From Bacillus sp. NTK074B (GTDB lineage Bacteria; Bacillota; Bacilli; Bacillales; Bacillaceae_B), in assembly GCF_017303375.1 (NCBI RefSeq), contig NZ_JAFKOH010000001.1, positions 310,001-374,000 on the forward strand: DNA of 64,000 nucleotides, given 5' to 3'. Each line of letters starts with the position of its first letter. The stretch's first letter is position 1. Under the pieces are notes generated by a model that did no database searches, had not been told where the DNA came from, and worked only from the letters and a program-made list of their open reading frames with translations. The translations under genes were made by a program, and so were the position numbers. Positions 54,785-63,885 of this stretch are shown in pieces.

Positions 54785-54991
54785 CTATCCCTGATATAAG
54801 AAGACCGACTTAATCTTCTGGAACAAATCATCAACAATCGATGCCACCATGAACAATATATAAATGAATCCGAACAACGTGACCCACTGGGCATATTCTT
54901 TTTTTCCGACCTGGTCTAGAATCGTGTGTAAAAAGGCGACCACTATCCCTACCCCTGCAATCTTGAATATAATATCTACATCAATTCCCAT
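54785..54991 (-). CDS. spoIIIAC: Stage III sporulation protein AC
   Basis: 68 residues, two membrane helices (IIFKIAGVGIVVAFLHTIL and YAQWVTLFGFIYILFMVASIV). The frame opens at 55048, but ATG at 54991 follows AGGAGGG and gives the family start MGIDVDIIFKIAG. It is a small membrane partner of SpoIIIAD in the channel. Confidence 0.94.
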   Translation of the reverse strand: MGIDVDIIFKIAGVGIVVAFLHTILDQVGKKEYAQWVTLFGFIYILFMVASIVDDLFQKIKSVFLYQG

Positions 54992-55044
54992 CGTAATTTC
55001 CCTCCTGGTTTCTGTATGCTCATCCCCCGTCCGGGAGAGGCAAG

Positions 55045-55560
55045 TCAAAGCAATAGGATGATCAGCAGCAATCCCGATAGAAAGCCTAAACTCTTCGTCA
55101 TCTTTTCATATTTCCTCTGTTTCTCTACAGCTTCCGTTTCTTCCCTTTCCAGATGCTTTAGAGCAAGCTGGATATGTTTTTGTTGAGTCATCATATCGTG
55201 TCTGCCCAGGTTTTCCCCGAATTGCTTGAGGATTTCATATTCACCTGACTTGAAAGCCGTTAATTTCCAAATATCATTAAGGCTCTCTTCCCATGCTTTC
55301 TTAACGGAAATTTCCTGCTCAGTCAATTTCTTAGAAAACGTTTCAAAAAACCAGGAAACAGGCTTTTGCAGCTGTTTGGAAATTTTTCTGGTTGCTTCAT
55401 GCAAAGGGGTATGACTGTAAGTGATCTCAGCTTCCAAAGACTGAAGCGCCACTTTCAGCAATCGAAGCTGCCGGGGACGTTCCGTCAAATATTTCGAAGC
55501 TTCGAATCCTGCCCAGGAAGTGGATAAGAGAATAAATACAGCACCAATCAATTTGATCAT
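55045..55560 (-). CDS. spoIIIAB: Stage III sporulation protein AB
   Basis: 171 residues. An N-terminal helix (LIGAVFILLSTSWAGFEAS), a soluble helical domain (RPRQLRLLKVALQSLEAEITYSHTPLHEA) resembling the type II secretion protein GspF, and a C-terminal membrane helix (LGFLSGLLLIILLL). It is thought to work with the ATPase SpoIIIAA. It starts immediately after the spoIIIAA stop (TAAATG). Confidence 0.94.
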   Translation of the reverse strand: MIKLIGAVFILLSTSWAGFEASKYLTERPRQLRLLKVALQSLEAEITYSHTPLHEATRKISKQLQKPVSWFFETFSKKLTEQEISVKKAWEESLNDIWKLTAFKSGEYEILKQFGENLGRHDMMTQQKHIQLALKHLEREETEAVEKQRKYEKMTKSLGFLSGLLLIILLL

Positions 55561-56484
55561 TTATGTCACACTCACTTTTTTGAGAAGAGATTGACCGTAT
55601 TGGTCCCACACTTCATGAACCTGACCGGGTTCATCCCCTCTCCTTAGTTCAACAAAACGCTCGATCGTTTGGAGACCCACTATGTCCTTAATCACCGGTC
55701 TTTTTCTCACTTCTTGCAGTGTTGCTCCATGAGTCGTCATGATCAGGGTGATTCCGGCATTCACTGCTTCCTGGATGGATTGACCATCTTCTTTCCGCCC
55801 GATTTCATCGACGATCAGGACATCCGGGCTCATGGAACGAATCAGCATCATCATGCCTTCCGCCTTTGGACACGCATCCAGCACGTCCACCCTCGGCCCA
55901 AACAACAGCTGAGGGATTCCATTCACACAGCCGGCAATCTCAGAACGTTCATCGACGATTCCCACTTTATAAGGGGGAATCTTTTTTTCTGGTATACCTG
56001 TGGAAATCATCCTGGCAAGATCCCTGAGGAGCGTCGTTTTTCCGGTCTGAGGTGAGCCGATCAACATCGTATGCTTCCAGCCTTCGTCGTAAACATAAGG
56101 AAAAACTGACTGTGAAATACCGATCTTTTCTCTGGCAATACGGATATTAAAGGAAGAGAGACAGCGAATCCCTTTTACGAGGCCTCCTTCGAGTATCACT
56201 TTCCCGGCAAGACCTACACGATGACCACCTTCAATGGTGATATAACCCCTCTTCAATTCTTCTTCCAATGTATAAAATGAATGGTGCGATAATTTGTTAA
56301 TGAGCTGTTCACTATCATCCTCAGTCACGATATAGGAAAGAAAATACGGTTTCCCTCGTGCCGTGACTTCCAATACACGGTTGGTTCGGATCCTTATTTC
56401 CTCAATCCGGTCAATCAAATCTTGTGGAAGAGTCAGGACTTTTTCAGAAATAGTGCTGGGTAGTAAGGCTAGAACTTCTTGCAT
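55561..56484 (-). CDS. spoIIIAA: Stage III sporulation protein AA (ATPase)
   Basis: The motor ATPase of the SpoIIIA complex, related to type II/IV secretion ATPases. Of 307 residues, the N-terminal domain includes RTNRVLEVTARG, Walker A is GSPQTGKTTLLRDLARM (about 139-155), Walker B VLIVDEIGRKED, with a downstream MTTHG. It is first gene of spoIIIAA-AH, under a probable sigma-E promoter. B. subtilis has yqhV between this gene and efp; here it is missing. Confidence 0.96.
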   Translation of the reverse strand: MQEVLALLPSTISEKVLTLPQDLIDRIEEIRIRTNRVLEVTARGKPYFLSYIVTEDDSEQLINKLSHHSFYTLEEELKRGYITIEGGHRVGLAGKVILEGGLVKGIRCLSSFNIRIAREKIGISQSVFPYVYDEGWKHTMLIGSPQTGKTTLLRDLARMISTGIPEKKIPPYKVGIVDERSEIAGCVNGIPQLLFGPRVDVLDACPKAEGMMMLIRSMSPDVLIVDEIGRKEDGQSIQEAVNAGITLIMTTHGATLQEVRKRPVIKDIVGLQTIERFVELRRGDEPGQVHEVWDQYGQSLLKKVSVT

Positions 56485-56564
56485 TTGGAATACCTCCTAA
56501 TCTTGTTCCACTTCAGGCTGAATGAAAAAGGGAATCCTTCCTCGTACATGCTTCCCGATAATAC

Positions 56565-56592
56565 AATGTATTCTAGTGAAATAAGATTATGA
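56565..56592 (-). promoter_or_regulatory. Probable sigma-E promoter of the spoIIIA operon
   Basis: On the minus strand TCATAAT (56586-56592), 13 bases, AATACATT (56565-56572), against the sigma-E consensus of roughly KMATATT and CATACANT (7 of 8 at the -10). The leader is about 75 bases. The B. subtilis operon is sigma-E-dependent. Confidence 0.5.
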
Positions 56593-56685
56593 CAGTGGAG
56601 GTGCAAGATTTCTTGTGGACGTGGATTGGAATGGAGTGAAACGGATGAAGAGTTGAGAGCGGGCATGCCAAGAGACATAAAAAAA

Positions 56686-56716
56686 AGCCTGAACAGGAGT
56701 ATTCCCGTTCAGGCTT
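56686..56716 (-). terminator. efp terminator
   Basis: AAGCCTGAAC pairs with GTTCAGGCTT; on the minus strand TTTTTTTT follows, 9 bases past the efp stop. Confidence 0.93.
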
Positions 56717-56725
56717 TACAATCAT

Positions 56726-57283
56726 TTAACCACGTGATACGTAAGATCCATCCGTTGTATTGATGATTAATGTATCCCCTTCATTTACGAAGAATGGTAC
56801 GTTAACCACCAGTCCCGTTTCTACCGTTGCAGGTTTTGAACCACCGGAAGCCGTGTCGCCTTTGATTCCCGGTTCAGTTTCCGTCACTTTCAGTTCAACT
56901 GAGTTCGGAAGCTCTACCCCAAGGGTTTCTCCTCTGTACATCATGATGGATACTTCCATGTTTTCTTTCAAATATTTCAATTCATATTCGATGGAAGAAG
57001 CAGGAAGCTCGATTTGATCGTAGCTTTCATTATCCATAAATACATGCATGTCCCCATTTGCATACAGGTATTGCATTTTGCGGTTATCGATTTGTGCTTT
57101 TCCTACTTTTTCACCTGCACGGAATGTTTTCTCCTGTATGGCTCCTGTGCGAAGGTTACGGAGTTTAGAGCGGACGAAAGCTGCCCCTTTACCGGGTTTA
57201 ACGTGCTGGAAATCGATTACTCGCCAAATGCCATTGTCGACTTCAATCGTTAAGCCTGTACGAAAATCATTTACTGAAATCAT
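56726..57283 (-). CDS. efp: Translation elongation factor P
   Basis: It relieves ribosome stalling at polyproline stretches. It has 185 residues in three beta-barrel domains: KOW-like N-domain with the loop KPGKG (Lys32 at the tip, the residue modified in Bacillus), a central OB domain, and a C-terminal OB domain ending [13 protein letters not shown]. It lies 38 bases downstream of yqhT. Confidence 0.98.
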   Translation of the reverse strand: MISVNDFRTGLTIEVDNGIWRVIDFQHVKPGKGAAFVRSKLRNLRTGAIQEKTFRAGEKVGKAQIDNRKMQYLYANGDMHVFMDNESYDQIELPASSIEYELKYLKENMEVSIMMYRGETLGVELPNSVELKVTETEPGIKGDTASGGSKPATVETGLVVNVPFFVNEGDTLIINTTDGSYVSRG

Positions 57284-57321
57284 GTTTATTCCTCCTATTG
57301 TCTAGTAGGCCTTGTTCAGGA

Positions 57322-58386
57322 CTAAAATGGTAGAATGATTAGATCTTTTGTTGAGTGTGTCAGTGTTTCATTGGAATCTTCCGTAATGAGTGTATCATCC
57401 TCGATACGCACGCCGCCAACACCCGGTACATAGACACCTGGTTCAACTGTAACAATCATTCCAGGCTCAAGAACCACATCAGAGCGTGTGGATAGTCCTG
57501 GTCCCTCGTGTACTTCGAGACCAATCCCATGTCCTAATGTATGGCCGAAGTACTCACCATAACCTTTTGCTGTTATGTAATCGCGTGCGATGGCATCCGC
57601 TTCTCTACCAGTCATGCCCGGCTTGATTTGTTCCATCGCAAGAAGCTGTGATTGAAGGACCACATCGTAAATCTCTTTCAATTTCCCGCTTGGTTCTCCT
57701 ACAGATAAAGTGCGTGTCATATCAGAGCAATATCCTTTATAGTAAGCACCATAATCCAATGTTACAAAATCACCTTTTTCAATGACTTTATCACTGGCAA
57801 CCCCATGAGGAAGGGCAGAACGATTACCTGAAGCTACGATGGTATCAAACGATGATGACGTCGCTCCTGCTTTTCTCATGAAGAATTCTAATTCGTTGGA
57901 AACTTCTAACTCTGTCACACCCGGTTTGATAAAGTCTAATATATGCTTAAATGCTGCATCGGCAATATCAGCCGCATCCTTAATTATATTAAGCTCTTCA
58001 GGTGTCTTAATCAAGCGTAACTTTTCCACTAAGCCTGATACAGGAACCATTTCCGCTTCCACTGCATCCCGGTAGCTTTCGTATGCGCTGTAAGTCATGT
58101 CGTTCTTTTCAAAACCCAGTTTTTGTATGCCCAGGTTTTTAGCCTGTTTCGCTACTTCTTCATGAATCGGTCCCGTGTGCTTAACGATTTCATAATCAGC
58201 CGCTTGTTCTGCCGCTTGCTCTATGTATCTGAAATCTGTAATGAACAGGGCTTTCTCATTTGAAATCAGCACGACACCGGATGAACCCGTAAAATTTGTC
58301 ATGTAGCGGCGATTATAAGGACTCGTCAATAAAATTCCATCAAGTTCATTTTCTGAAAAGGTTTCACGTAATCGACTAATTTTCAT
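57322..58386 (-). CDS. yqhT: M24 family Xaa-Pro peptidase
   Basis: A pita-bread metallopeptidase of 354 residues that removes the N-terminal residue before proline. The creatinase-like N-domain (1 to about 125) is followed by the catalytic domain with metal ligands in TLDYGAYYKGYCSDMTRT, GHGIGLEVHEGP, TVEPGVY and GGVRIEDD. ATG at 58386 is 9 bases behind GGGAG; the codon pair just upstream overlaps it. The gene overlaps aroQ by 11 bases. Confidence 0.95.
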   Translation of the reverse strand: MKISRLRETFSENELDGILLTSPYNRRYMTNFTGSSGVVLISNEKALFITDFRYIEQAAEQAADYEIVKHTGPIHEEVAKQAKNLGIQKLGFEKNDMTYSAYESYRDAVEAEMVPVSGLVEKLRLIKTPEELNIIKDAADIADAAFKHILDFIKPGVTELEVSNELEFFMRKAGATSSSFDTIVASGNRSALPHGVASDKVIEKGDFVTLDYGAYYKGYCSDMTRTLSVGEPSGKLKEIYDVVLQSQLLAMEQIKPGMTGREADAIARDYITAKGYGEYFGHTLGHGIGLEVHEGPGLSTRSDVVLEPGMIVTVEPGVYVPGVGGVRIEDDTLITEDSNETLTHSTKDLIILPF

Positions 58387-58834
58387 TGTCATCCACTCCC
58401 TTAATATTTTTTATAATGGCTTCTAAGGCTAAGTTATAGCCAAATAGTCCGAATCCGACTATCTGCCCAATGGTTTCAGCGGCAATCACTGACTGATGCC
58501 TAAAGTCTTCCCGGGCATGAATATTGGATATATGCACTTCCACCACAGGAACGGATATGGATGCCACAGCGTCTCTAATGGCATAACTGTAATGGGTGAA
58601 TGCACCGGGGTTCATGATGATCCCACCGTAACCTTCATCCTCCGCATTGTGGATGATATCAATCATTTCCCCTTCGTGATTGGACTGGGCTGAAACCAAC
58701 TGGAACCCTTCTCCTTCTGCCTGCGTTCTTACGTTTTCCTCTAATTGAGACAGTGTGACTTGGCCGTAAATTTCAGGTTCACGCTTCCCTAACCTGTTTA
58801 AATTCGGACCATTTAGCAGTAAGATTTTCACCAT
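58376..58834 (-). CDS. aroQ: Type II 3-dehydroquinate dehydratase
   Basis: Third step of the shikimate pathway. The 152 residues include ILLLNGPNLNRLGKREPEIYG with the catalytic Tyr, QSNHEGEMID, IMNPGAFTHYSYAIRDA, and VEVHISNIHAREDFRHQSV with the catalytic His. It is coupled by overlap to yqhT. Confidence 0.97.
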   Translation of the reverse strand: MVKILLLNGPNLNRLGKREPEIYGQVTLSQLEENVRTQAEGEGFQLVSAQSNHEGEMIDIIHNAEDEGYGGIIMNPGAFTHYSYAIRDAVASISVPVVEVHISNIHAREDFRHQSVIAAETIGQIVGFGLFGYNLALEAIIKNIKGVDDNEN

Positions 58835-58928
58835 ATGTAAACTCCTAAGAAAAAAGAATGTTCATCATGAACATTCTAACATAAACCTTTTACCTATACC
58901 TACATAATTGTCTGATAAATAGGATTTC

Positions 58929-59498
58929 CTAATGAGATACTTCCCCGGACTTTTCCTTATTCTCCTGGTGTCTTAATTCATTTTCTTCATACGAAATCGA
59001 GTAACCTATAAATACCCCATAAAGAACATAAATACAAAGAGTAGTGATTAATGTATGATAATCAATCGTTGTAAAGGATTTGATGCTTGGGAAAAGTGGA
59101 TTCAAAACCAGGAAAAAAGCCAGGTAAAGGACAATCCCGTAACCTGCGCCTACCCACATTGACTTGAATTTCCTTAGAACCCCATAATAGATAAGGGCTA
59201 CACCGATCGAGATGAGACCGTAGGCAATGATGGATAACACGACCCCAATCCATTTATCCACCCAGTTCCCTACTGCCCAAGGTTCGAATATAATATTAGG
59301 TTCAATCTTCGTAAAAGAAAAGAAATAGCAAATGTATGCAATGGAACTCCAGAACATCCCCCCGATAAAACCAGTGACTACGACCATGGCCGTAAAGGAA
59401 AGAGGTTTTTCACTCTGATTCTGTTCTAAGTTAGGATTTTCTTTGCTTTCTTCCGTGCCGTTTTGGACTTTTTCATGTTGACCTTTTTGTTCTGCCAT
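58929..59498 (-). CDS. yqhR: YqhR family membrane protein
   Basis: 189 residues with a charged N-terminal tail (about 30 residues) and four membrane helices: AMVVVTGFIGGMFWSSIAYICYFF, WIGVVLSIIAYGLISIGVALIYY, VGAGYGIVLYLAFFLVLNPLF and LITTLCIYVLYGVFIGYSI. Function is unknown. ATG at 59498 follows GGAGGTG. In B. subtilis yqhQ lies next to it; here the next gene is yqhP. Confidence 0.9.
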   Translation of the reverse strand: MAEQKGQHEKVQNGTEESKENPNLEQNQSEKPLSFTAMVVVTGFIGGMFWSSIAYICYFFSFTKIEPNIIFEPWAVGNWVDKWIGVVLSIIAYGLISIGVALIYYGVLRKFKSMWVGAGYGIVLYLAFFLVLNPLFPSIKSFTTIDYHTLITTLCIYVLYGVFIGYSISYEENELRHQENKEKSGEVSH

Positions 59499-59792
59499 CT
59501 GAAACACCTCCATTCGTAGTATGTCCCATAGAATGAAACATTTGCATATAATTGAGGATATTTCATTGAAAATGGAGGCAGTATTTCACCGATTGACATA
59601 GTGAGGAGACCTCTCTCTAGTGCTTTTCTTCATTTTTTAGTAAAATAGATATTATCTTTCGAAACTTCAGAATAAAGATGCGTTTATAACACTATAAAAA
59701 ATCAATTTATACGGTTAAAGAACACACAAATGGTCTAGAATAATAGTATAGATATCATTTATGATGGATAGTCATGTAAGGAGGTGGCTTTG

Positions 59793-60155
59793 TTGAACGC
59801 TCGTAATATCCTTGTTTTCACTCTTATATTATTGGCTACGATCGGGCTCGGAACTTCCCTGTTCGGAAATCCTTTAGGACTTGCAAGAAAACTGCTCGTG
59901 ACAGCAGCCGTCATCGGAATCATCTACTTAATTTACCGAAGATGGTTCAGTGGAAGAAGCGCTGGTAATAGCAACGAACAGAGAGCGTTTGTTAAAGCAG
60001 CCAAACAATCAAAGAAGCGGCATAAGAGGAAATCTGCAAGTAAGCCTCAAGTATCCAATGTTTCAAAAAAACGACCGATACGAAAAAAATCCAATGCTAA
60101 ACTGACTGTAATTGAAGGGAAAAAGAATAAAAAAAACAATCGAGCCTCTTTTTAG
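59793..60155 (+). CDS. yqhP: SA1362/YqhP family small membrane protein
   Basis: 120 residues: two N-terminal membrane helices (ILVFTLILLATIGLGTSLFG and LLVTAAVIGIIYLIYRRW), then a very basic Lys/Arg/Ser-rich tail. I use TTG at 59793, 9 bases behind AAGGAG; a GTG at 59784 is inside the binding site. Function is unknown; the same gene is convergent with yqhO in B. subtilis. Confidence 0.85.
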   Translation: MNARNILVFTLILLATIGLGTSLFGNPLGLARKLLVTAAVIGIIYLIYRRWFSGRSAGNSNEQRAFVKAAKQSKKRHKRKSASKPQVSNVSKKRPIRKKSNAKLTVIEGKKNKKNNRASF

Positions 60156-60169
60156 GAGCTCGATTGTTT
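60134..60169. terminator. Shared bidirectional terminator, yqhP and yqhO
   Basis: AAACAATCGAGC (60134-60145) pairs with GCTCGATTGTTT (60158-60169). The yqhP stop codon is in the loop, and T tracts follow on both strands. Confidence 0.92.
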
Positions 60170-60171
60170 TT

Positions 60172-61062
60172 TTAATAGGGCCATTTTTGCAGGAAGCTTT
60201 CAGCCTTGGATTTTCCATATTGAATGAGTTCCAGTTTCCTTTCCGGAGTCAGTTCGAACTCCGTGGTCAGCACTCCTTCAGTGGGGATAAAAATGATATT
60301 CTTTTCAAGCTTCCTTGAAATATATCTTGAATCATGGGCATCTTTCATTGTCGTAAAGAGGGCACCGTATAAATCAATGGCATTCTTGATTTGTTTTTTC
60401 GGTTTACCTATGAAGTCATGACTCAGCTTGACTCCGATAACAGGTCTTATCTTTTTCACATTCTCCCTGTCAAACAGCCACATCGGGAAATTACTGAGCA
60501 CCCCTCCATCTACCATGTAACTGACCCCTTCCAAAGAACGCAATTTCACCGGTTCAAAAAAATAAGGAAGGCTCGCGCTCATCCGGATCGCCCTTGCAAC
60601 AGGGAAGGTTTCTTTCGCGACCCCATACTTATCGAGGTCATCCGGAAGGACCAACAACCGGCCATTAGATAAATCGGATGCTATGACACGAAGGGAATGA
60701 GGAGGTAAATCCGCAAACGTATAAATCCCCCTCGCCTTCAGCTTTTCTTCCAGCCAGTTTTCAAGTGCCACCCCTTTATATAACCCTAAACGATAGTAGA
60801 TACGAAACCACTTGAGAATGGGAAGAGGAATGATTGCGTTTGAGTCCAACAGCTTATGGAAATCCACATCGTCCATTATATCGAGCAGTTCCCGGCTTGA
60901 GTATCCTGCCGCAATAAAAGCGGCAATCACGGCTCCTGCACTTGTGCCCGCCAGTCTCTTGAACGTATACCCTTTTTCCTCTATAGCCTGATATGCTCCA
61001 ATCAGGGCGAGACCCTTTATGCCTCCACCTGAAAATACCCCGTCAATGTCCAAAGGCTCCAC
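60172..61062 (-). CDS. yqhO: Patatin-like phospholipase
   Basis: A serine lipid acyl hydrolase of 296 residues: oxyanion motif SGGGIKG (11-17), nucleophile Ser41 in AGTSAGAVIAAF, and catalytic Asp185 in VDGGVLSNFP. It has no signal peptide, so it is cytosolic or peripheral. It is the first gene downstream of nrdJ, 97 bases away with a terminator between. Confidence 0.93.
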   Translation of the reverse strand: MEPLDIDGVFSGGGIKGLALIGAYQAIEEKGYTFKRLAGTSAGAVIAAFIAAGYSSRELLDIMDDVDFHKLLDSNAIIPLPILKWFRIYYRLGLYKGVALENWLEEKLKARGIYTFADLPPHSLRVIASDLSNGRLLVLPDDLDKYGVAKETFPVARAIRMSASLPYFFEPVKLRSLEGVSYMVDGGVLSNFPMWLFDRENVKKIRPVIGVKLSHDFIGKPKKQIKNAIDLYGALFTTMKDAHDSRYISRKLEKNIIFIPTEGVLTTEFELTPERKLELIQYGKSKAESFLQKWPY

Positions 61063-61122
61063 TCCTCTTAGGTGTATTACTACATCTTTAATTCACCTTG
61101 AAGGAATTTAGACTAAAAAAAT

Positions 61123-61145
61123 AAGAAGGGAACCAGTCCCCTCTT
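61123..61145 (-). terminator. nrdJ terminator
   Basis: AAGAAGGGA pairs with TCCCCTCTT (one mismatch) around a short loop; TATTTTTTTAG follows on the minus strand. Confidence 0.8.
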
Positions 61146-61159
61146 ACCCATTTCCTTAA

Positions 61160-63730
61160 TTATAGTCCACACTTCAGCTGTGCGCCGCAGTTTGTACAAG
61201 TATTGCACCCACCCATATCTTTTACCGTCCCTTTACGGCAGACAGGGCATGTATTCCCCACTTCAGAACCGATGGTCACGTCCGTTGAACGTACATCCTG
61301 GATCGTATCCAGTAATACAATCGGCTTTTTGGATGTAGGAATGTCATGTTGAACTTGTTCCTCTTCATCGTCAAAGCTGTTTTCTTCCGCTTTAAGGGTA
61401 AGGACCTGTGAATCACGGCTTCCGTCGACGTACACCGTCCCTCCCTTGGCGCCACCTTTATAAAGACGCTCATATACTTTTTCCACTTGTTCAACCGTAT
61501 AACCACGCGGGGCATTGACGGTTTTAGAAATGGAGCTGTCGATCCAGTTCTGGATGACACACTGCACATCAGCGTGCGCTTGAGGTGCCAGGCTCATGGA
61601 AGAAACGAACCATCCCGGGAGATTGTCAGCATCGGCATCGGGATTTCTCTTCAAGTAATCCTCTACAATATCCGCTTTCACTTCAATGAATTTACCGAGG
61701 CGACCGCTACGGTAATACGTAAAGGAGAAGTAAGGTTCTAGACCCGTTGAAACACCGACCATCGTACCGGTCGAGCCCGTTGGAGCGACGGTTAACAAGT
61801 GGGAGTTTCGAATACCGTATTGTTCAATGTCTTTACGCACATCTTCAGGCATTTTCTTCATGAAACCTGTATTGACAAAGGCTTTTCGTAAGGCTTTCGT
61901 TTCTTCATCCGTGCTTCCAGTGAGGAATGGGAAGCTCCCTTTTTCCTTCGATAATTCAACGGATGCACGATAAGCCGTTGTAGCAATAACTTCAAACACT
62001 TCATCCACGAGCTTATTGCCTTCTTCTGAACCATATTCTTTTTCACAATAGATCAGGAGATCGGCAAGACCCATTACGCCAAGACCGACTCGTCTCTCAC
62101 CGAGTGCCTGCTTCTTATTTTCATCCAGGAAGTATGGTGTCGCATCGATGACATTGTCCTGCATGCGGACACCGACTTTTACCGTGCGCTTCAATTTCTC
62201 GAAATCAACGGTTTTCGTCTCTTTATCAGCGAACTGAGCAAGGTTGACAGCAGCCAGGTTACACACGGAATATGGAGCAAGAGGCTGCTCTCCGCATGGG
62301 TTCGTGGCCACTACCTTTTGACCGTATGCTTTTGCATTCGTCATATCATTGGCGTTATCGATAAAGAAAATTCCAGGCTCAGCAGAGTATGTTGCACACA
62401 CATTGATCAGGTTCCAAAGCTCTTTTGCCTCGATCTTGCGGTAAGTACGAACTTTGTAACCAAGCTTTTCCCACTCGCGGACATCGCCTATGTTGTGCCA
62501 TTCTTCATTATAGTATTTCATTTGCTCTTCATTGTAGCTCTCCACATCAGGAAAGCGCAGCTCATATTCCCGGTCGTTCTCCACCGCTTCCATAAAGTCG
62601 CTTGTCAGGCACACAGAGATATTCGCACCTGTCAGGAATTCTGAATTATGGACGCTGTATGTTCCCCCAGTGCGGAGCTTTTCTTCTGCATTCTTAAGGA
62701 TCTTTGCATCAAATCCACCGTAACCCGGGATATGTCTGTAGTTCAGGATTCCTTGATACATCGCTTCCTCTTGTTCAGTCAACGGAGTGAATTTCAACTT
62801 ATCCTGAGCGGCTTTTTTAATCGTTTCATCTTCTGTGTTCTCCAGAAGGTAGCGCAGGATACGCGGGTTTTGCATTTTAGAAATAATAAATTCGATAATA
62901 TCGGGATGCCAATCTGAAAGCATGATCATTTGAGCCCCACGTCTTGAACCGCCCTGCTCAACCAGATGAGTCAATTTCGCAATATCGTCCAGCCATGAAA
63001 CGGAACCGGATGATTTGCCGTTCACACCTTTTGCCAGGGTATTGCGTGGACGAAGGGTCGACCCGTTCGTTCCGACTCCGCCACCGCGGCTCATGATTTC
63101 CATGACCTGCTTGCGGTGTTCTGAAATGCCTTCACGGGAATCCTGTACGAAAGGCATCACGTAACAGTTGAAGTACGTTACATCCGTTCCTGCTCCCGCT
63201 CCATAAAGTACACGCCCTGCTGGAACAAAATGCAGGTTCACTAATTCATGATAGAATTTTTCAAACCATACTTGTCTCTTTTCAGGAGTTTCTTCCACTT
63301 CTGCCAAGCCTGTTGCGTTACGCTTCGCGATTTGTTCATAATAGACCTCCAGTGGTTTCTCAATAACATCAAGTGTTCTTGAGACGACCCCCGTTTCCAT
63401 TTCCTCCGGTTTGTCGATGGCGCTTCTGTATTCTTCTTCGATCCAGACAGATGCTTTTTTCGTTTCCCAATCGATTCCAGTGATGTAACCTAGCCCTCTA
63501 GCTGGAAATTTAGGATCTTCCTTAATGGTAAGGACCACAAAGTCACCTTCAGAAAGGGTGATTTTTTCCGTGTCTTTGAAAGAATAACGATCGATCATGA
63601 CCAGACGGGATACACCTTTGTGTGTTGTTTTCATATCAGGGGTGATGGGATGTACTAGAGGGAACAATCCAATATCCTTGTTTAATCTTTCGGTGTTTAA
63701 ATTCATCGTATTTTTCGACGCAACAGTCAT
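61160..63730 (-). CDS. nrdJ: Adenosylcobalamin-dependent (class II) ribonucleotide reductase
   Basis: It reduces ribonucleotides to deoxyribonucleotides with or without oxygen, using an adenosylcobalamin radical. The 856 residues include a glycyl-radical-like barrel with TDVTYFNCYVMPF (first redox Cys), the active-site segment NPCGEQPLAPYSVCNLAAVNL, and APTGSTGTM. A C-terminal Zn-ribbon-like tail has CPVC and CNTCTNCGAQLKCG, which reduce the active site. No inteins or ATP-cone are visible. It is monocistronic. Two NrdR boxes lie about 110-155 bases upstream. I see no B12 riboswitch in the 270 bases available. Confidence 0.96.
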   Translation of the reverse strand: MTVASKNTMNLNTERLNKDIGLFPLVHPITPDMKTTHKGVSRLVMIDRYSFKDTEKITLSEGDFVVLTIKEDPKFPARGLGYITGIDWETKKASVWIEEEYRSAIDKPEEMETGVVSRTLDVIEKPLEVYYEQIAKRNATGLAEVEETPEKRQVWFEKFYHELVNLHFVPAGRVLYGAGAGTDVTYFNCYVMPFVQDSREGISEHRKQVMEIMSRGGGVGTNGSTLRPRNTLAKGVNGKSSGSVSWLDDIAKLTHLVEQGGSRRGAQMIMLSDWHPDIIEFIISKMQNPRILRYLLENTEDETIKKAAQDKLKFTPLTEQEEAMYQGILNYRHIPGYGGFDAKILKNAEEKLRTGGTYSVHNSEFLTGANISVCLTSDFMEAVENDREYELRFPDVESYNEEQMKYYNEEWHNIGDVREWEKLGYKVRTYRKIEAKELWNLINVCATYSAEPGIFFIDNANDMTNAKAYGQKVVATNPCGEQPLAPYSVCNLAAVNLAQFADKETKTVDFEKLKRTVKVGVRMQDNVIDATPYFLDENKKQALGERRVGLGVMGLADLLIYCEKEYGSEEGNKLVDEVFEVIATTAYRASVELSKEKGSFPFLTGSTDEETKALRKAFVNTGFMKKMPEDVRKDIEQYGIRNSHLLTVAPTGSTGTMVGVSTGLEPYFSFTYYRSGRLGKFIEVKADIVEDYLKRNPDADADNLPGWFVSSMSLAPQAHADVQCVIQNWIDSSISKTVNAPRGYTVEQVEKVYERLYKGGAKGGTVYVDGSRDSQVLTLKAEENSFDDEEEQVQHDIPTSKKPIVLLDTIQDVRSTDVTIGSEVGNTCPVCRKGTVKDMGGCNTCTNCGAQLKCGL

Positions 63731-63836
63731 AAAGACAACTCCTTCTATCTCAAATGTTTCAATTTATGTTATTTCGCTGATGACTAATATCAAATATTAA
63801 GATATCACAGCCATTCTGGAAAAGCAATAAATAAAC

Positions 63837-63852
63837 ACAACATATTGTGTAC
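63837..63852. promoter_or_regulatory. NrdR box 1
   Basis: ACACAACATATTGTGT matches the NrdR consensus ACACWATATNTWGTGT in its arms, 107 bases upstream of nrdJ. Confidence 0.8.
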
Positions 63853-63869
63853 GAAAAATTATTCGACAC

Positions 63870-63885
63870 ACCATATATTGTGTTT
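63870..63885. promoter_or_regulatory. NrdR box 2
   Basis: ACACCATATATTGTGT starts 33 bases after box 1, about three helical turns. This paired arrangement is usual for NrdR operators. Confidence 0.82.
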
